Assembly: GCA_038025085.1 (NCBI GenBank)
Contig: CM076144.1
Coordinates: forward strand, 41,265,001-41,329,000
Length of the DNA stretch: 64,000 nt
Reading direction: 5' to 3'
Source: Tetragonia tetragonoides
Lineage: Eukaryota > Streptophyta > Magnoliopsida > Caryophyllales > Aizoaceae
The translations under genes and the position numbers were made by a program. Each line of letters starts with the position of its first letter. The first letter of the stretch is position 1. Below are positions 1-11,759 of this stretch, one piece after another. Under the pieces are notes generated by a model, which saw only the letters and a program-made list of their open reading frames with translations, had not been told where the DNA came from and did not search any database.

Positions 1-975
1 ATTTGTCAATTCAATAGATGGAATTAAAAAGGTTTTTCCCTATTAATAGGGTTAGTAATGTCAGGTATTCAAGAGTTTTGATTATTTACTAGTTGGGTAG
101 TTTTGGGTCTCAGGTTGACAATTGCTCTACCCGAGTCGAACTATTCCTCTGGGTCAACCCAACGGGTGGAGTGCCAAAGATTATTAGGTGGTCTGGGAAC
201 ATTGAATTACCACTCCACCCTCTCACAAAACATCTGGATCTTACTCAAATTCACCTGTCCAAAATATATTCAGTGTGAGGATAGACCAATGGTCCAGGAC
301 CATCTAATAATTTATCTTGGAGAGCACCTTGCTATACTTCTACTATAGACGTTTTACTTCACTTTTAAACAAAACTCATGATATTAACAACTATGATAAA
401 TCATGTTAAGTTATAACATGACAAAACTTGTTCATTGATGATTGAACTATTCAATAATAGATTTGTACCCTAAATATACTATGTATTTCCACCTTGTTTT
501 GCTACAACATTTTAGTATAGTGCCCCCCACTTGTTGGAAATCTTTTCATATCTGAATGACCAGTCTATCGTGGTTGGGTTAAAAAAAGTGTGTACCCATA
601 CTTTTACCTCGGGTTTTGAGGTTAAGGTCAGTTTTTGACAAATCTACCACCGGTATAGTAAAGATATTTTGCTCTTTTTTTTTGGCAGACTTAACAGCAA
701 TAATGGAGGTAAGAAATAGGCATGTGTTGGATTCTTTAGTGATACTCCATGTAGTGAACTTAAATGTGCCTACACTGTGCACTATGTCTCTGGGATCTTT
801 AGTAGAGTTTCCAGGGAGCAATGGTTCGATGAAAGACTCTTGAAACCATTGGTTTTGTTGTGTATTTTCTTGCCTGAGTCTCTTTACAACTAAGATTATG
901 AGTAGCCAACACAACTCCATTAAGTGATCCTTTTTGCTTGAAGCTGACGATTTCCTTTGGCTCGGTTATATGCAG
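1..975. other. No recognisable coding exon; probable intron of the CERK1-like gene
   Basis: AT-rich sequence without a frame I can assign to a family. The exon that begins at 976 is preceded by a good splice acceptor (tgcag at 971-975), so at least the right part is probably intron of the receptor-kinase gene. I looked here for the kinase exon that should precede (activation loop, 'ELISAKEAI'-type segment) and did not find it, so upstream exons lie outside the window or are lost. Confidence 0.4.
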
Positions 976-1321
976 TTTGAGGATGTTCTCAAACAGCCTG
1001 ATCAAAATGAGATTCAAAAACTGGTGGACCCTAGGCTTGGAGACGACTACCCATTGAACTCAGTTCTAAAGGTGAAAGAATTCAACTATTATTTGGTGAA
1101 AGTCTTGAAGAACTAGCACCAATAATCTGAAAATATATTATGGTGTTCTCTGCAGGTGGCACAACTAGCGAAGGCGTGCACTCTTGAGAATCCTCATCTA
1201 AGGCCGAGCATGAGATCTATCGTGGTTGCTCTAATGACTCTGTCGTCCACAACAGAAGAGTGGGACGTCAGTCAGCTTCTATGAAAACCAGGGTCTTGTA
1301 AATCTAATGTCTGCAAGATAG
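976..1321 (+). CDS. CERK1: CERK1-like LysM receptor kinase, last two exons, frameshifted near the stop
   Basis: Exon A 976-1071 encodes [12 protein letters not shown]..., then [16 protein letters not shown]; donor gtgaaag at 1072. Exon B starts at 1156 after tgcag and encodes [37 protein letters not shown]. Both exons are phase 0 and match the C-terminal kinase lobe (subdomains X-XI, with the conserved LRPSM arginine) of the CERK1/LYK chitin receptor kinases, plasma-membrane proteins that sense chitin through LysM ectodomains and signal through this kinase domain. The family tail [15 protein letters not shown] then stop is present, but in another frame: one extra base near 1273 shifts the frame, so the reading ends early as SQLL-stop at about 1280-1282. 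The original stop would be at 1319-1321. LysM, membrane and N-lobe exons are not in the window. It is either the edge of a full gene with an altered tail or a fragment. Confidence 0.72.
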
Positions 1322-2155
1322 GACTTGTTACATACCATTGATTGATGCCTTGCCCTTCCTAGATTACCTTGTCTCCATTGTTGATCCTTGCTAAGCAACA
1401 AAACAGATGTGGGGAAAAGGATGAAGAACAGTGAGACTCAGGTTATGGAATCAAAGGGATCAAAGAGAAACTAGCTTTTGCCATCACTATTTTTTCTGTA
1501 AATGTGTATCTTCACTCTTCAGTGTATGTAACTTTGTTTTATGCAATTTGCCGGTTGTAAAAGTGGTTGCAAATTGCAATCCTGACAGCCAATTAAGTTG
1601 TCATGCTTTACACTTTCTCAATCATCTACTGAGTGAGTTTTCTTTACTAAATGAGAGACTAAGTCGAAATGTAATTATCTATTTTTAGAGCAACTGATTT
1701 AATTTAAAGTATTATAATTCTTGTAAGTAAAGTCCCTTTTTGAGCCAGTAGACGTGTTGGGAGATATTTTCAGAGTTTCAGCTGATTATCTTAGATATAA
1801 CAAAATAGATATTAATTTGGGAAGAGGTATTCTTACAAATAATAGACAAAAACGGAAATTATAATCTAATTATTAAAATTATAAGGATTTTTCATTGCTT
1901 GTTGAGAGGCCATGAAAAACATGTAACCACCAATCACAACATAAAATATTAAGATAGTACTTGTATGAATATTAAATAATGGAATCGCGATATCATATTC
2001 GTTTAGTTAATAAATTCGCTCGGGGGTTATATTCAAAACCTAGATTAAACTACGTTTCTACACAACCGATATGCTTATTTTGCAAAAAAGAAAAGCATAT
2101 CACATTGGATGAAACATGTCTTAGATAACTCATAACACTCCCCCAAAATATTAGA

Positions 2156-2186
<31 letters not shown>

Positions 2187-2236
2187 GTGCAAAAAATGTT
2201 AGAAGTTTAAAAGTGATGCTTATACAAACTACTTTT
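1322..2236. other. 3' flank of the receptor-kinase gene, no gene seen
   Basis: AT-rich DNA that presumably holds the kinase 3' UTR at its left end. A run of about 27 T lies at 2158-2186. No frame resembles a known protein. Confidence 0.4.
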
Positions 2237-2463
2237 TGTTGGGTTCGTAATACTAAGCGATATTTTAGAATGACAAGTTTGAGGCAGAAAAGATGCTTTC
2301 TGTATTGATCTGTACGAAATATATATTCTACCCTAATATCTATACAAATCTTTTAGTATATGGAAACAATCCTAAACAATATCAAACTCTATGATAACTT
2401 ACCATAAATAGGCGGAACTAAATATTCCATAAGTCACGCCTGAAATCTCGCAGATCTCGTACA
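2237..2463 (-). mobile_element. 3' LTR of a Ty1/copia element
   Basis: 227 bp bounded by TG (2237) and CA (2462-2463). On the element strand it reads TGTACGAGATCTGCGAG... and ends ...CCCAACA. It directly follows a C7 tract (2464-2470, G7 on the element strand) that serves as the polypurine tract, and the RNase H stop codon overlaps that tract. The 5 bp outside the low end (CTTTT) do not match the flank at the far end (TAGAA), so no target-site duplication survives. Confidence 0.75.
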
Positions 2464-2475
2464 CCCCCCCTCAAG
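2464..2475 (-). promoter_or_regulatory. Polypurine tract of the copia element
   Basis: On the minus strand this reads CTTGAGGGGGGG immediately before the TG of the LTR, the usual primer position for plus-strand DNA synthesis. Confidence 0.7.
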
Positions 2476-5400
2476 TTGGAGCATGGGGGTTCACGATGCC
2501 CAACTTGCTGTGTAATAGATCAAACTGCTTCTTGCCTAGAGCCTTTGTAAATAAGTCAGCCAATTGCACTATCGTAGGAACATACGATGGGGCAATTAGA
2601 CCTTCGGTAATAGCATCACGAACAAAGTGACAATCAACTTCAATATGCTTCGTGCGTTCATGATAAACAGGATTGCGGGCAATGTGTAAAGCCGATTGGC
2701 TATCACAAAACAATGGTATAGCTTTAGGATGATGAACACCCAAATTTAATAACAAACCTTTCAACCACTTGAGCTCACAAGTGATGGCAGCCATGGATCG
2801 ATATTCTGCTTCAGCGGAAGACTCTGAGACAGTAGTTTGCTTCTTTGTTTTCCATGAGATAGGAGATTGACCAAGGAATACCAGCCAACCCGTCAAGGAT
2901 CGCCGTGTGAGGGGGCAGACAGCCCAGTCTGAGTCACACCATCCGTTTAAAGATAAGTCATTGTCAACTCGCAATAAAAATACCTTGACCTGGAGTTCCC
3001 TTTAAATAAAGCGCAACCCGTAGAACGATCTCCCAATGCTCTTGGTGAGGATCTTGCATAAATTGGGATAAAAGATGAACCGAATATGCCAAGTCAGGTC
3101 GTGTGATAGACAAATACACAAGACGACCTACAAGGCATCGATAGGATTCGGATCATCAAGTTTGGCACCAATGACTTGGCCTAACTTGTGATTTTGCTCA
3201 ATAGAAGTATCTGCTGGTTTTGCCCCCAAGAGGACGACCTCAGTAATAATGTCAAGAGTATACTTTCTTTAACAAAGATTTAAGCCAGCTGAACTCCGAG
3301 CTACCTCAATACCAAGAAAATATTAAGTGGACCAAGGTCTTTCATATGAAAACAGTCACCCAAATAGGCCTTGAAAGCACTTAAGGCAACAGAATTATTG
3401 GCAGAAAATTAAATCATCAACATACACTAAGACATTGAGCTGCACGCCATCTTTAGTGTAAGTAAACAGTGAGTAATCAGAGTAAGACTGAAGAAAGCCA
3501 TACCTTTTCAAAGCAGCTACCAGTTTTGCAAAACAACAACGGGGTGCCTGTTTTAAGTCATATAAAGATTTGCGAAGACGACATGCCAGATTTGGCTCCG
3601 ATGACGTGAAGCCAGGAGGCAATTTCATATAAACTTCCTCATCAAGATCACCATGTAGAAAGGCATTTAGGCATCCATTTGGTGAAGTTCCCAATTCTTG
3701 GAAGCGGCAATGGCTAAAAAAGCACAAATGGTTGCCATTTTGGCAACGGGAGTAAAGGTCTCAGAGTAATCCAAGCCTTCGATTTGATGATTTTCAAAAA
3801 TAACCAAGCGAGCTTTTAACCGCTCAAGATCTCCATTGGAGAGGTATTTCCTCTTATAAACTCATTGATTGCCCAGTGCACGCTTGCCAGGTGGAAGTGG
3901 TTTGAGAGTCCAAGTACCATTAACCTCCAAGGCTTTAATTTCCTCTTGCATAACCTTCTTCCACCGATCATCTTTCAAGGCCTCCTTAAAAGACCGAGGT
4001 TCATATCCTGTAATGACAGCTGCAAGAAACTTGCGATATGGCATAGAAAAACTGTCACAATTAATATAGTGTGCTATAGGAAAAGGAGTACCTGAGGTAT
4101 GCTGTGGAGGGGAAGTAGCAGTGTACGATGGACTCTCTTTAACAACGTTGTGAGTAACAAAATCCCTTAGGAGCACTGAAGGGGTTTTAGTGCGCATTCT
4201 ACGACCCAAAACTTCTTCGGAACCCTGATCATTTAAGCTTGCCTGTTCTTCAGTATGGTCAGACCCAGTTTGTGCAGAGTCATCTACAACACTAGGCTGT
4301 TCTATTTCTGTTGGGCTTGCCGGACTTGTAGTTTGGTCAGACCCAGTATTGACAGTGGCAGAGGAATTATGGTCATTGGGGATAAGAGGCACATCTAGAC
4401 CCTCATCTGCTGTATCCTTGGTATTAGGGACAGTGGCAACAGTAGAGTCATTCAAAAAATCCGCAAAGTCTAAATCAATATCCACATCCATATCAAAGTA
4501 ATCCGTTGGTCTAATATTGCTAACTTCCGTTTCAACAAAGGGAAAAATCTGTTCAACGAATTTGACATCCCTTGACACAAAAAAATCATGTTTATCAAGA
4601 TCATAAAGCCTCCATCCCTTTTGACCGAAGGGATACCTAACAAATATGCATTTACGGTTACGACTCGCAAATTTATCCCTCTTTGTCTTCTGGTTGTGGG
4701 CAAAACATAAAGATCCAAACACTCGAATGGCATCATAAGATGGAGGATAACCAAAAAATTTCTCAAAAGGAGTGAGATTGTTAAGGACAGTGGAAGGAGT
4801 TCTATTGATTAAATGGGCAGCGATCAAAACACTCTCCCCCCAAAAATAAATTGGCAAATTGGCTTGGAAGCGCAAGGCGCGGGCAACATTTAGGATGTGT
4901 TTGTGTTTTCTTTCAACTCTCCCATTTTGTTGTGGGGTTCCAGTGCATGAAGTTTGAAATAAGATGCCACAAGCAGTAAAATAATCAAGCAAATATCGAA
5001 ACTCCGTTCCATTATCACTCCGAACAATTTTTATGGTTTGAGAAAATTGTTGCTCAACAATAGCAACAAAGGACATAAATTTAGAAAAGACCTCTGTTTT
5101 ATCATCCATCAAATAAACCCACACAGCTCGAGAAAAATCATCCACAATAGTCAAAAAATATCTAGCACCTCAAGAAAATGTATGACGATAGCCGCCCCAC
5201 AAATCAATATGAATTAGTTCAAAAATTCAGCTAGCTTTATTGTCACTCACAGGAAATTTGTCTCTGGGATGTTTAGCTCGAAAACACAATTCACAAGCTT
5301 TAATCAAACTACCTCTAGAATTACAAACTGGAGGAAGCAATTTTACTACTTTTTTCGAAGGATGCCCCATCCTAGCATGCCAAAAAACCAAAGAAGAAGC

Positions 5401-5694
5401 GTCCGCGTCCACTGTGACTGCCTGCACTGTATGTGGTCCCTTGAAGTAGTAGAGTCCATCTTGCTTACTTCCCATTCCAATCAGCTTCCTCGTTTGGTCC
5501 TGTATAGCACACATATATCGATTAAAAATGACAATACTATTTAAATCATCACACAATTGTGAAACTGATAATAAGTTGCAATTTAAGAGAGGGACATAAA
5601 GAACATGAGTGAGAGTCATAACATCCGACAATCGCACTGAGCCCTTCTTTGTTGTAACCACTTTCTTGCCATCAGGAAGACCAACGAGAAATAA
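2471..5694 (-). pseudogene. Ty1/copia pol: GAG-pre-integrase, integrase, reverse transcriptase, RNase H (broken)
   Basis: Reading from 5694 downward: GAG-pre-integrase (VGLPDGKKV, LTHVLYVPLLNCNLLSVSQL, WHARMGHPS, 5694-5227); integrase core (5154-3862) with the catalytic triad DDFSR (D5/D6), SDNGTEF (D47) and NGRVERKH (E81), followed by INRTPS and the conserved FGSLCF; reverse transcriptase from the 3' end of that frame through 3727-3395 (LHGDLDEEVYMKLPPGF, catalytic VYVDDLIF); RNase H (2974-2471) with [11 protein letters not shown] and LADLFTKAL. The domain order PR-IN-RT-RH is copia, not gypsy. It would make the polyprotein for reverse transcription and integration, but frameshifts between 5227 and 5154, 3862 and 3727, and 3395 and 2974 break the frame, so it is dead. 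The gag/protease part is found inverted just upstream. Confidence 0.9.
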
Positions 5695-6219
5695 GATGTC
5701 TTCGGCTCTGTCCGAGGAGAAATCCGACGTTGTTGGATTTGATGTGCGAACTAGTGGGCGCGGCCGAGGCAAAATAGAGAAACTTGATAAATCTCATCTC
5801 TCTTGCACCTACTATAAGAAGACAGGTCACGAAGTAACTAATTGTTTCGAAATTCATGGATATACAGAATGGTGGGAGGATCGTGTGAAGTCTGACTGCG
5901 GATCAGGTATGACCAAACTGATGATTGGTCGTACCCAAAAATCAACGACCTCTTCTCCTTCTCTTGCGACAGGACGTGGTCGGAGGGGGGGGGGAGTCCG
6001 TGCCAATGCTGCAGTTGTTTCAGAACCTACTGGAACACCATCTGCTCAAATATTCTCCGTTGATCAGTGGAAGACGCTTGCAAGTGTCTTTGGTAATATA
6101 ACTGTTTCCGATAATCATTTGAGTGGTATGATTAATGGTTATTCTTGGATTATTGATACAGGTGCAGCTAATCATGTTACTGATAATCTTTCTCTATTAT
6201 TTGATCTGAAAGACATCTG
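5695..6219 (+). pseudogene. Inverted gag-zinc-knuckle/protease segment of the same copia element
   Basis: The plus strand carries the part missing from the minus-strand pol: a zinc-knuckle-like segment (CTYYKKTGHEVTNC), a basic Gly/Arg linker, and the aspartic protease start SWIIDTGAANHVT (active-site D in DTGA), ending LFDLKDI-stop. In an intact copia element this runs straight into VGLPDGKKV, which here lies on the opposite strand at 5690. A block of about 525 bp has therefore been flipped. The zinc knuckle has lost its second Cys (TAT Tyr where CxxC is expected). Most of gag and the 5' LTR/PBS are gone. Confidence 0.8.
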
Positions 6220-6239
6220 AAATCTCGCAGATCTCGTAA
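6217..6239 (-). repeat. Residual 5' LTR fragment of the copia element
   Basis: The first 22 bp of the LTR (as at 2441-2462) recur here exactly and in the same orientation, directly after the inverted gag segment. This is all that remains of the 5' LTR. Confidence 0.6.
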
Positions 6240-7735
6240 CATAGAACAATGAAGCCATACTTTTGAAGTATATAAGGGACGCTTTTTGCTTGTAAATTGA
6301 TATTTTTAGGGATAGTATCGACAGTAACGGACCCAGAAAAATAATAATATGGGTGCAATAAAAATGGGGGAAAATTTTTTTCTTCCAATTTTAGGGGTGT
6401 CAATTTCACCCACACCCGTGAATACTTTGAATATTTTTCTTTTTTTGAACTCCAAAGTCATAAGTCTTATGTGAGACCAAAGAATCATTTTTTAGAAATA
6501 TAGGGGTCACATATAGTGAGCACCGACCTGTTTCATTAAAAAGAGACACCGTCTCGCCAAAAGTTACGAAAAAACCTCTTATAAAAGTTTTTATGAAGTC
6601 ATAATACATAAAATGAACTCAACATAATAAAGTCAGTACGATAACAACCGAATGCTATGAAAAGACAATAAAAGTTATCTATTATATATTCAAATAAAAA
6701 TTACACCTAGATTGCACCTACACTTTATCTCTCTTATTTTCTAACAATGTCTGCCGGCACTCTCTCTCTAAATTGCAACTACCCTTAGCCCATTACCATT
6801 ATCAGCAACTAGTAAACCCAAGTCATGTAAGTTAAATCCCTCCAGTTCTTTCTCTACCCTCAGTAGTTCATTCTTGTGCACACTCACTTTCTCTATCCTT
6901 CAGCATTCAAGGGCTCATGGGTTATGGGACGATTTTTAATTAATCTTTTTAATTTTATTATCTTTTTATAACTTCTTTTACCCCTAACTCAGAAAAGGAA
7001 GAGCTCTTGGGTTGTGGGACGATTTTCGTTTTGGACAGGGAACGGGAGGGGCCTACACTACAAGTGACACTGACACCATGACACATATCTCAAGTGAATT
7101 GCAGTTTCACTTTAATTTGACGTGAGAGAGATAAAGTCTATGAGTCTCTCTTTTACTGTTTTGGATCAGTAACTGTCATATCATGTGGGATTGCTTTTTC
7201 TGTTCTCCACCTTACCCTTCTCTATATTAAGTTTCCTATGGTTTTTATATGGGTGCATTAGAAAATAGTCCAAATAATATGGGTGCAATAGAAAATTGAC
7301 AAAAGCTTCTCCCAATTTTTTTTAAAAGTATGGGGTCTGAACGTGGGTCCCTTCCTGTCAACAAAGGACTAGTGTCCTAAAAGTCAGCAGACACAAAACA
7401 TGAGGAGGAGGAAGAATGTGGATTCAAACTTATGACCTTTCATTATCAAACCACTTGGAAGTAAGGTGGAACCAGTAGATCACCACCCTTGTTAATTGGT
7501 ATTTGAGATGGATAGATATGTAGAAAAACTAGAAATATTTCACTTAATAGTAAGTAGCAACAAATTCTTTTAGCTTTTTTTTTTTTGGTTTTGCTCATCA
7601 AATTCCTTTTACAGTAGTAATTAACTAATGTCAGGGTTCCTAGTAAAAAACAAAAAAAACTAATGTCATTTTAAGCTAATGTTAGCACCTTTGTTTTATT
7701 TTATTTTGAGGGAGCTAATGTTAGCACTTAACAAA
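6240..7735. other. Gene-free repeat-rich stretch
   Basis: No supported gene. 6500-6590 contains a degenerate dispersed repeat (agacaccgtctcgccaaaag) that recurs, less exactly, at about 22190-22255. The phrase 'atgggtgcaataaaaa' near 6347 recurs at 7250-7300. A SINE remnant lies at 7385-7495. Confidence 0.4.
7385..7495 (-). mobile_element. tRNA-derived SINE remnant
   Basis: On the minus strand an A-box-like stretch (GGTGATCTACTGGTTCC, about 7466-7484) is followed by a decayed B box (ATAAGTTTGAATCCAC, 7419-7436). It matches the better preserved SINE at 25915-26193, including a CAGCAGACACAA-type stretch. It is decayed and partial, with no clear target-site duplication. Confidence 0.45.
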
Positions 7736-7737
7736 TA

Positions 7738-7992
7738 CTTCCTCCGTTTTATGAAGATGTTTACATTTGTTTTTTCGCGGTCTCCAATGCACCACTTTGA
7801 CCGTACATAATTGTAATTACATGCATATATAAATTATAAAAGTATAAGTTTTCAAAAGTATTCTTTAAAATGAATCTAACAATAGCATTTTTACATTATA
7901 AATCTTTGTATTTTTTCACCAATTCATGGTCAAAGTTTGTGAACTTTGACCTTGGAAAATGAAGTGTAAACATCTTGGTGAAACGGAGGGAG
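7738..7992. mobile_element. Stowaway-type MITE (family A)
   Basis: TA duplication at 7736-7737 and 7993-7994. The terminal inverted repeats CTTCCTCCGTTTTATG / GAAACGGAGGGAG extend into AAGATGTTTACA / TGTAAACATCTT. The interior holds a motif shared with the copies at 15622, 23563 and 52901 (AAAATGAATCTAACAATAGC, then a CAAAGTTTG..CTTTGAC pair). It is a non-autonomous mariner-type element without coding capacity. Confidence 0.8.
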
Positions 7993-9615
7993 TATCAATT
8001 AGGTCTTCTGAGATTTCGGGTATTATTTTTTAAGTTATATGTGGTTTTATTAATTTCATTTGGGTGATACTATGTTTTTGTAAATAATTTCATTTAGGTG
8101 ACACTAGATAACCGTGGTTAACTCTCTGTTAAATTGTAAGATGCAAAACGACGGTGTTTGAAGTTTTGGAGTAATTATTGTTTTTTTTATTGATCAAATT
8201 GAGTATTTGAGTAACTAATGTTTTTTTGTTGTTGGAAATCTGGTGCTTTATAAATGATTAGGTTGCAAAAATTGGACCGGATACCTCTTTTTGTAATCAA
8301 TAAGGCCACTGAAGTATTTACAAACTGAGTCGTTAATTTGTGAGGTACTTCGCGTGCGTGCGTGAGGCCACGCGCTTTGAAGTCTTAACAAAACTTCATT
8401 ACTATATGATGCAGTAGTAAGGGGCGAATTTATAAGAATAACATCGAGAGTCGCTAATAAAAAGTCTCGAATATGGCGATTCCTGATTATTGTGTCACAC
8501 ATTATCTTGCAATTAACCCCTCCATAAAAGTCTAGTACAAAGTTCATGGGAGACTTAAAAGAAGCTTAATCCTTTTTTTAGATTATATCACAATTCACAA
8601 CACATTACACAACTATACAGACTCATAACAAGCAACCACAAAATACATACACTATTACCGTACATGCATGTACCACGTTAATGTACAGTACCAATCGGTC
8701 TCTCTCCATACTACACTCTGTCCTACAATAACGCAGGGCCGGCTATAGGCAGAGCAACCGGAGCAGTGGCACAGGGCACAAAAATTCTGTCTCCCGTTTT
8801 GTTTCAATCCGCTCTATTTCTACGCCGTTCCGTTTCGTATTCCGTATTTTATTTTGTCTCACATTTTTTATCATTTTCCGCTCTGTTCTATTCCGTTCGG
8901 TTTTATACCATTCCGTTCCGTTTTGTTCTCGCTGTCTATCACCCAAAATAGCGCCTAAGTAAGTGTCACTATCCCCACATACTCAAAGTCAAAAGGCCAG
9001 GGAAGTTTTCCTTGTTTTGTTTCGTTTATACATTTATTTTGTTTTGAGGTGAGGCATGAGAAATTGACAAGGAAATGATGGGATATGTCTACATTAGTAC
9101 AAAATGATGGTATATGTCTACATATGTCTACATTTGTACAAGCAGTTCCTCAATTCTACATATTAAAAATCTTACTAATATTTAAGCATTAAATAAAAAA
9201 TTCTAACAATCTAATCATAGATTTTGGATGGTCACTCAGTAAGAAATTATACAATAAATTTATTAAATTGGAGAGAGAAGAATAATCTAGCTGACCAAAA
9301 TTCTTAAACAAACTTGAATTATAATTTTTGTCCTAGCTTGTTGATTGAATAACCATAGAAGTTACCAGTCAACGAGATTGATTTTAAGAGGTTTAACTAT
9401 TGAGAAAAAAAACATACACATACATAAAGGGCAATGTTATTGACAGGTTATAAAACACTATTGTTAGGTTATTTATGCCATATTCTTTCATATATGAAAA
9501 TGTGGAAGAACTAGCGCCTTTTTTTAGTATTAGAAGTATTTATTGATCTGGCAATAATGTCACCCTACATAAACTAATGAATAAATTTAAACATCAAAAT
9601 AAGTAGTGCTGCAGC
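7993..9615. other. Gene-free AT-rich stretch
   Basis: No gene supported. 8733-8955 begins CAGGGCCGGC, an hAT-like terminus, and runs into a TTCCGTTTCG-rich tract related to the hairpin at 11760-12130; no partner terminus is seen. 9080-9140 repeats 'atatgtctacat' in short tandem. Confidence 0.35.
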
Positions 9616-10275
9616 TAGAGGTGGCAAACGGGTGGTTCAGGTCGGGTCAGTTTTGGTCGGGTCATTTACAGGTCGGGTCGTTTTGGTTTCGGGTTGGGAA
9701 ATGCTTGTTCATGACCCAGAGCGTTCGGGTTCGGGTCGACCCAACGGGTTGTGCATTTATTTTTTAATTAGGTTATAATTGCATAATTAATTCTATTTTC
9801 AACTTTAAAATAAAAAAGTTGCACACTATAATGTTATTAGACATAATATATATGGTTTTAATCTACTTGAAAACTATTTCGTAAAGTTTTTACAAGTTAT
9901 TATGTTTTTACTAATGCATACGAAGTATCAAACCGCTACCTATGTAACAATTAGTTAAGATCGTTCCACAAGGATTAGAAAAACCCTTATTAAAGAGAAA
10001 TCTGAAACTACATATGTTAAAATTGGTTGATATGTAAGAAACTCTGATATGATTAAACTTTTTGTCATTCACTTTTCTCATGCTGATATGTCTTGTTTTG
10101 AAAGCCTCAACCCAACGGGTCGACCCAGAGCGGGTTCGGGTTTGACCCAATAAATGTCGGTTTTTCGGGTTTGGTAAGTATCGGATTTCGGGTTGGAATT
10201 CTTTGTTCAAGACCCAAACTTTTCGGATCAGTATGGATCGAGTTCTCAGATCGGAACAAATTTTGCCAACTTTAA
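9616..10275. mobile_element. hAT-like non-autonomous element with GGGTCGGGTC subterminal repeats
   Basis: Left end TAGAGGTGGCAAACGGG, right end ATTTTGCCAACTTTA: the same type of termini as the elements at 11195 and 35199. Subterminal GGGTCGGGT-type repeats flank an AT-rich core of about 330 bp. CTGCAG lies beside both ends, an imperfect trace of the target-site duplication. Confidence 0.6.
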
Positions 10276-11186
10276 CTCTGCAGCAACAAAAAAAAAAAAG
10301 AAGAGGTTTTAGCCTTTTAGGCGCTACATTTTTATGAATTTTACTCTAGTTAATAATTTAAGAATATATTACGTTTTGGACCTTTCAAGTATCCCAAAGA
10401 AAATGAGTTCAACCACTTAAAAAAAAAAAAATCCCCAAGAAAGGGCCAGGTCTGGATTTTTTTTATCATAATAAATAAACCTGCGATATACAGATGTCAA
10501 TCATTACAATTTACAAAAGGCTTAGGTGTTCAGTAGTCAAGAAAATGAGATAAGCTGTTACGTAGCAACCATATTATGAAACCTTTTGTGGACTTTTCAA
10601 GTTTCAACAGCATAAATAAAACTACGTTATTTGACCCCCCAAAAAAAAACTATGTTTATAAGAAAAGTAACAAATAAAAATAACGAAAAATGTCACTGCT
10701 AAATTTATGATTGTGAACTGTTATCTGTATTTCTTATATTGATGATTAGCAAAGCTATTTATTTATAATATAAGAGTTTAACAGAGATATAGAATCCTAA
10801 TACATATTATACTAAGAGACTGAATTGAATATGATATAGAAACCTAATACATGTAATACTAGGAGACTGAATTAAATATGAAAACGATATATATCGAGAC
10901 TATAGAAAATACTAGAGTACTTAATTAAGGAATAACTAAACTAATTTCATAGTTTTAATAGTCACCGTACTGAAAGTGTATTTGGAGATTAGACATTTTA
11001 TTGCAACATGTTATGCAATTGTGTGTAGTGGGGTTCCAAAAATATTCACATGATGTTCATTATAATGTCAAACAATGATCTCAACTTAAATCAGGATAGA
11101 CAAGAAGAAGTTAAATGTAATATGGAAATGAAAAGTAGCATTTACAAAAAATGATAAAATGGAGGTCAAATGATGTACCTCCCACA
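10276..11186. other. Gene-free AT-rich stretch
   Basis: No gene or structured element recognised. A short direct repeat (ctaatacatattatactaag-like) occurs at about 10797 and 10843. Confidence 0.35.
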
Positions 11187-11194
11187 CTAGTAAA

Positions 11195-11485
11195 TAGACC
11201 TGGCAAACGAGTCGGTCGAGTCGGGTTTCGGTCGATTAAATACGGGTCGGGTTAAATATGGGTCGGATCGAATATGGGTTCGGTTTCGGGTTACCCAACG
11301 GGTTTGACAAATATTGTCTCACAACATTCGGGTTCGGGTCGAGTCTGGGTCGGGTCGTTTTAGTCTCTGGTCAAAACGGGTTGGGTCATTTCGGGTTGGG
11401 ATCTTGTCGGGTCGGGTTTCGGTCGGGTCTGTGGTGGGTCGGATTCGGGTCGGTTATCGAGTCGAGTCAGTTTTTGCCAGCTCTA
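11195..11485. mobile_element. hAT-like MITE with exact 8-bp target duplication
   Basis: Termini TAGACCTGGCAAACGAG and TTTTTGCCAGCTCTA. The flanks carry the identical 8-bp duplication CTAGTAAA at 11187-11194 and 11486-11493. An 8-bp duplication is diagnostic of hAT transposition. The body is GGGTCGGGTTTCGG repeats with no protein. Same family as 9616-10275 and 35199-35429. Confidence 0.88.
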
Positions 11486-11759
11486 CTAGTAAATAGTATT
11501 TCACTAATTTGGGGACCTTGTCTCTCTCTAACACCAAAAAACGAACCTTTATAAATTCAGACACCGGTGAAATCAGAAATCAAGTCAAATGGGTATACTC
11601 TCTTTCTTCTAATATATAGAATAATTTTTAGTATTGTATTACAAAAATTGTTTCATAAAGGAAATTTTCAAAAATAAAATTCAAGTGGATTCAATGAAAT
11701 CCGCCAATGGATATGTCAGGTGATCAATTTTCTAAGGTCACGATTTTGTTGGATATTTT

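Noticed and set aside
579..920. Frames of 75-113 aa on both strands before the receptor-kinase exon
   Set aside because: No kinase or LysM motif could be found in either; treated as intron.
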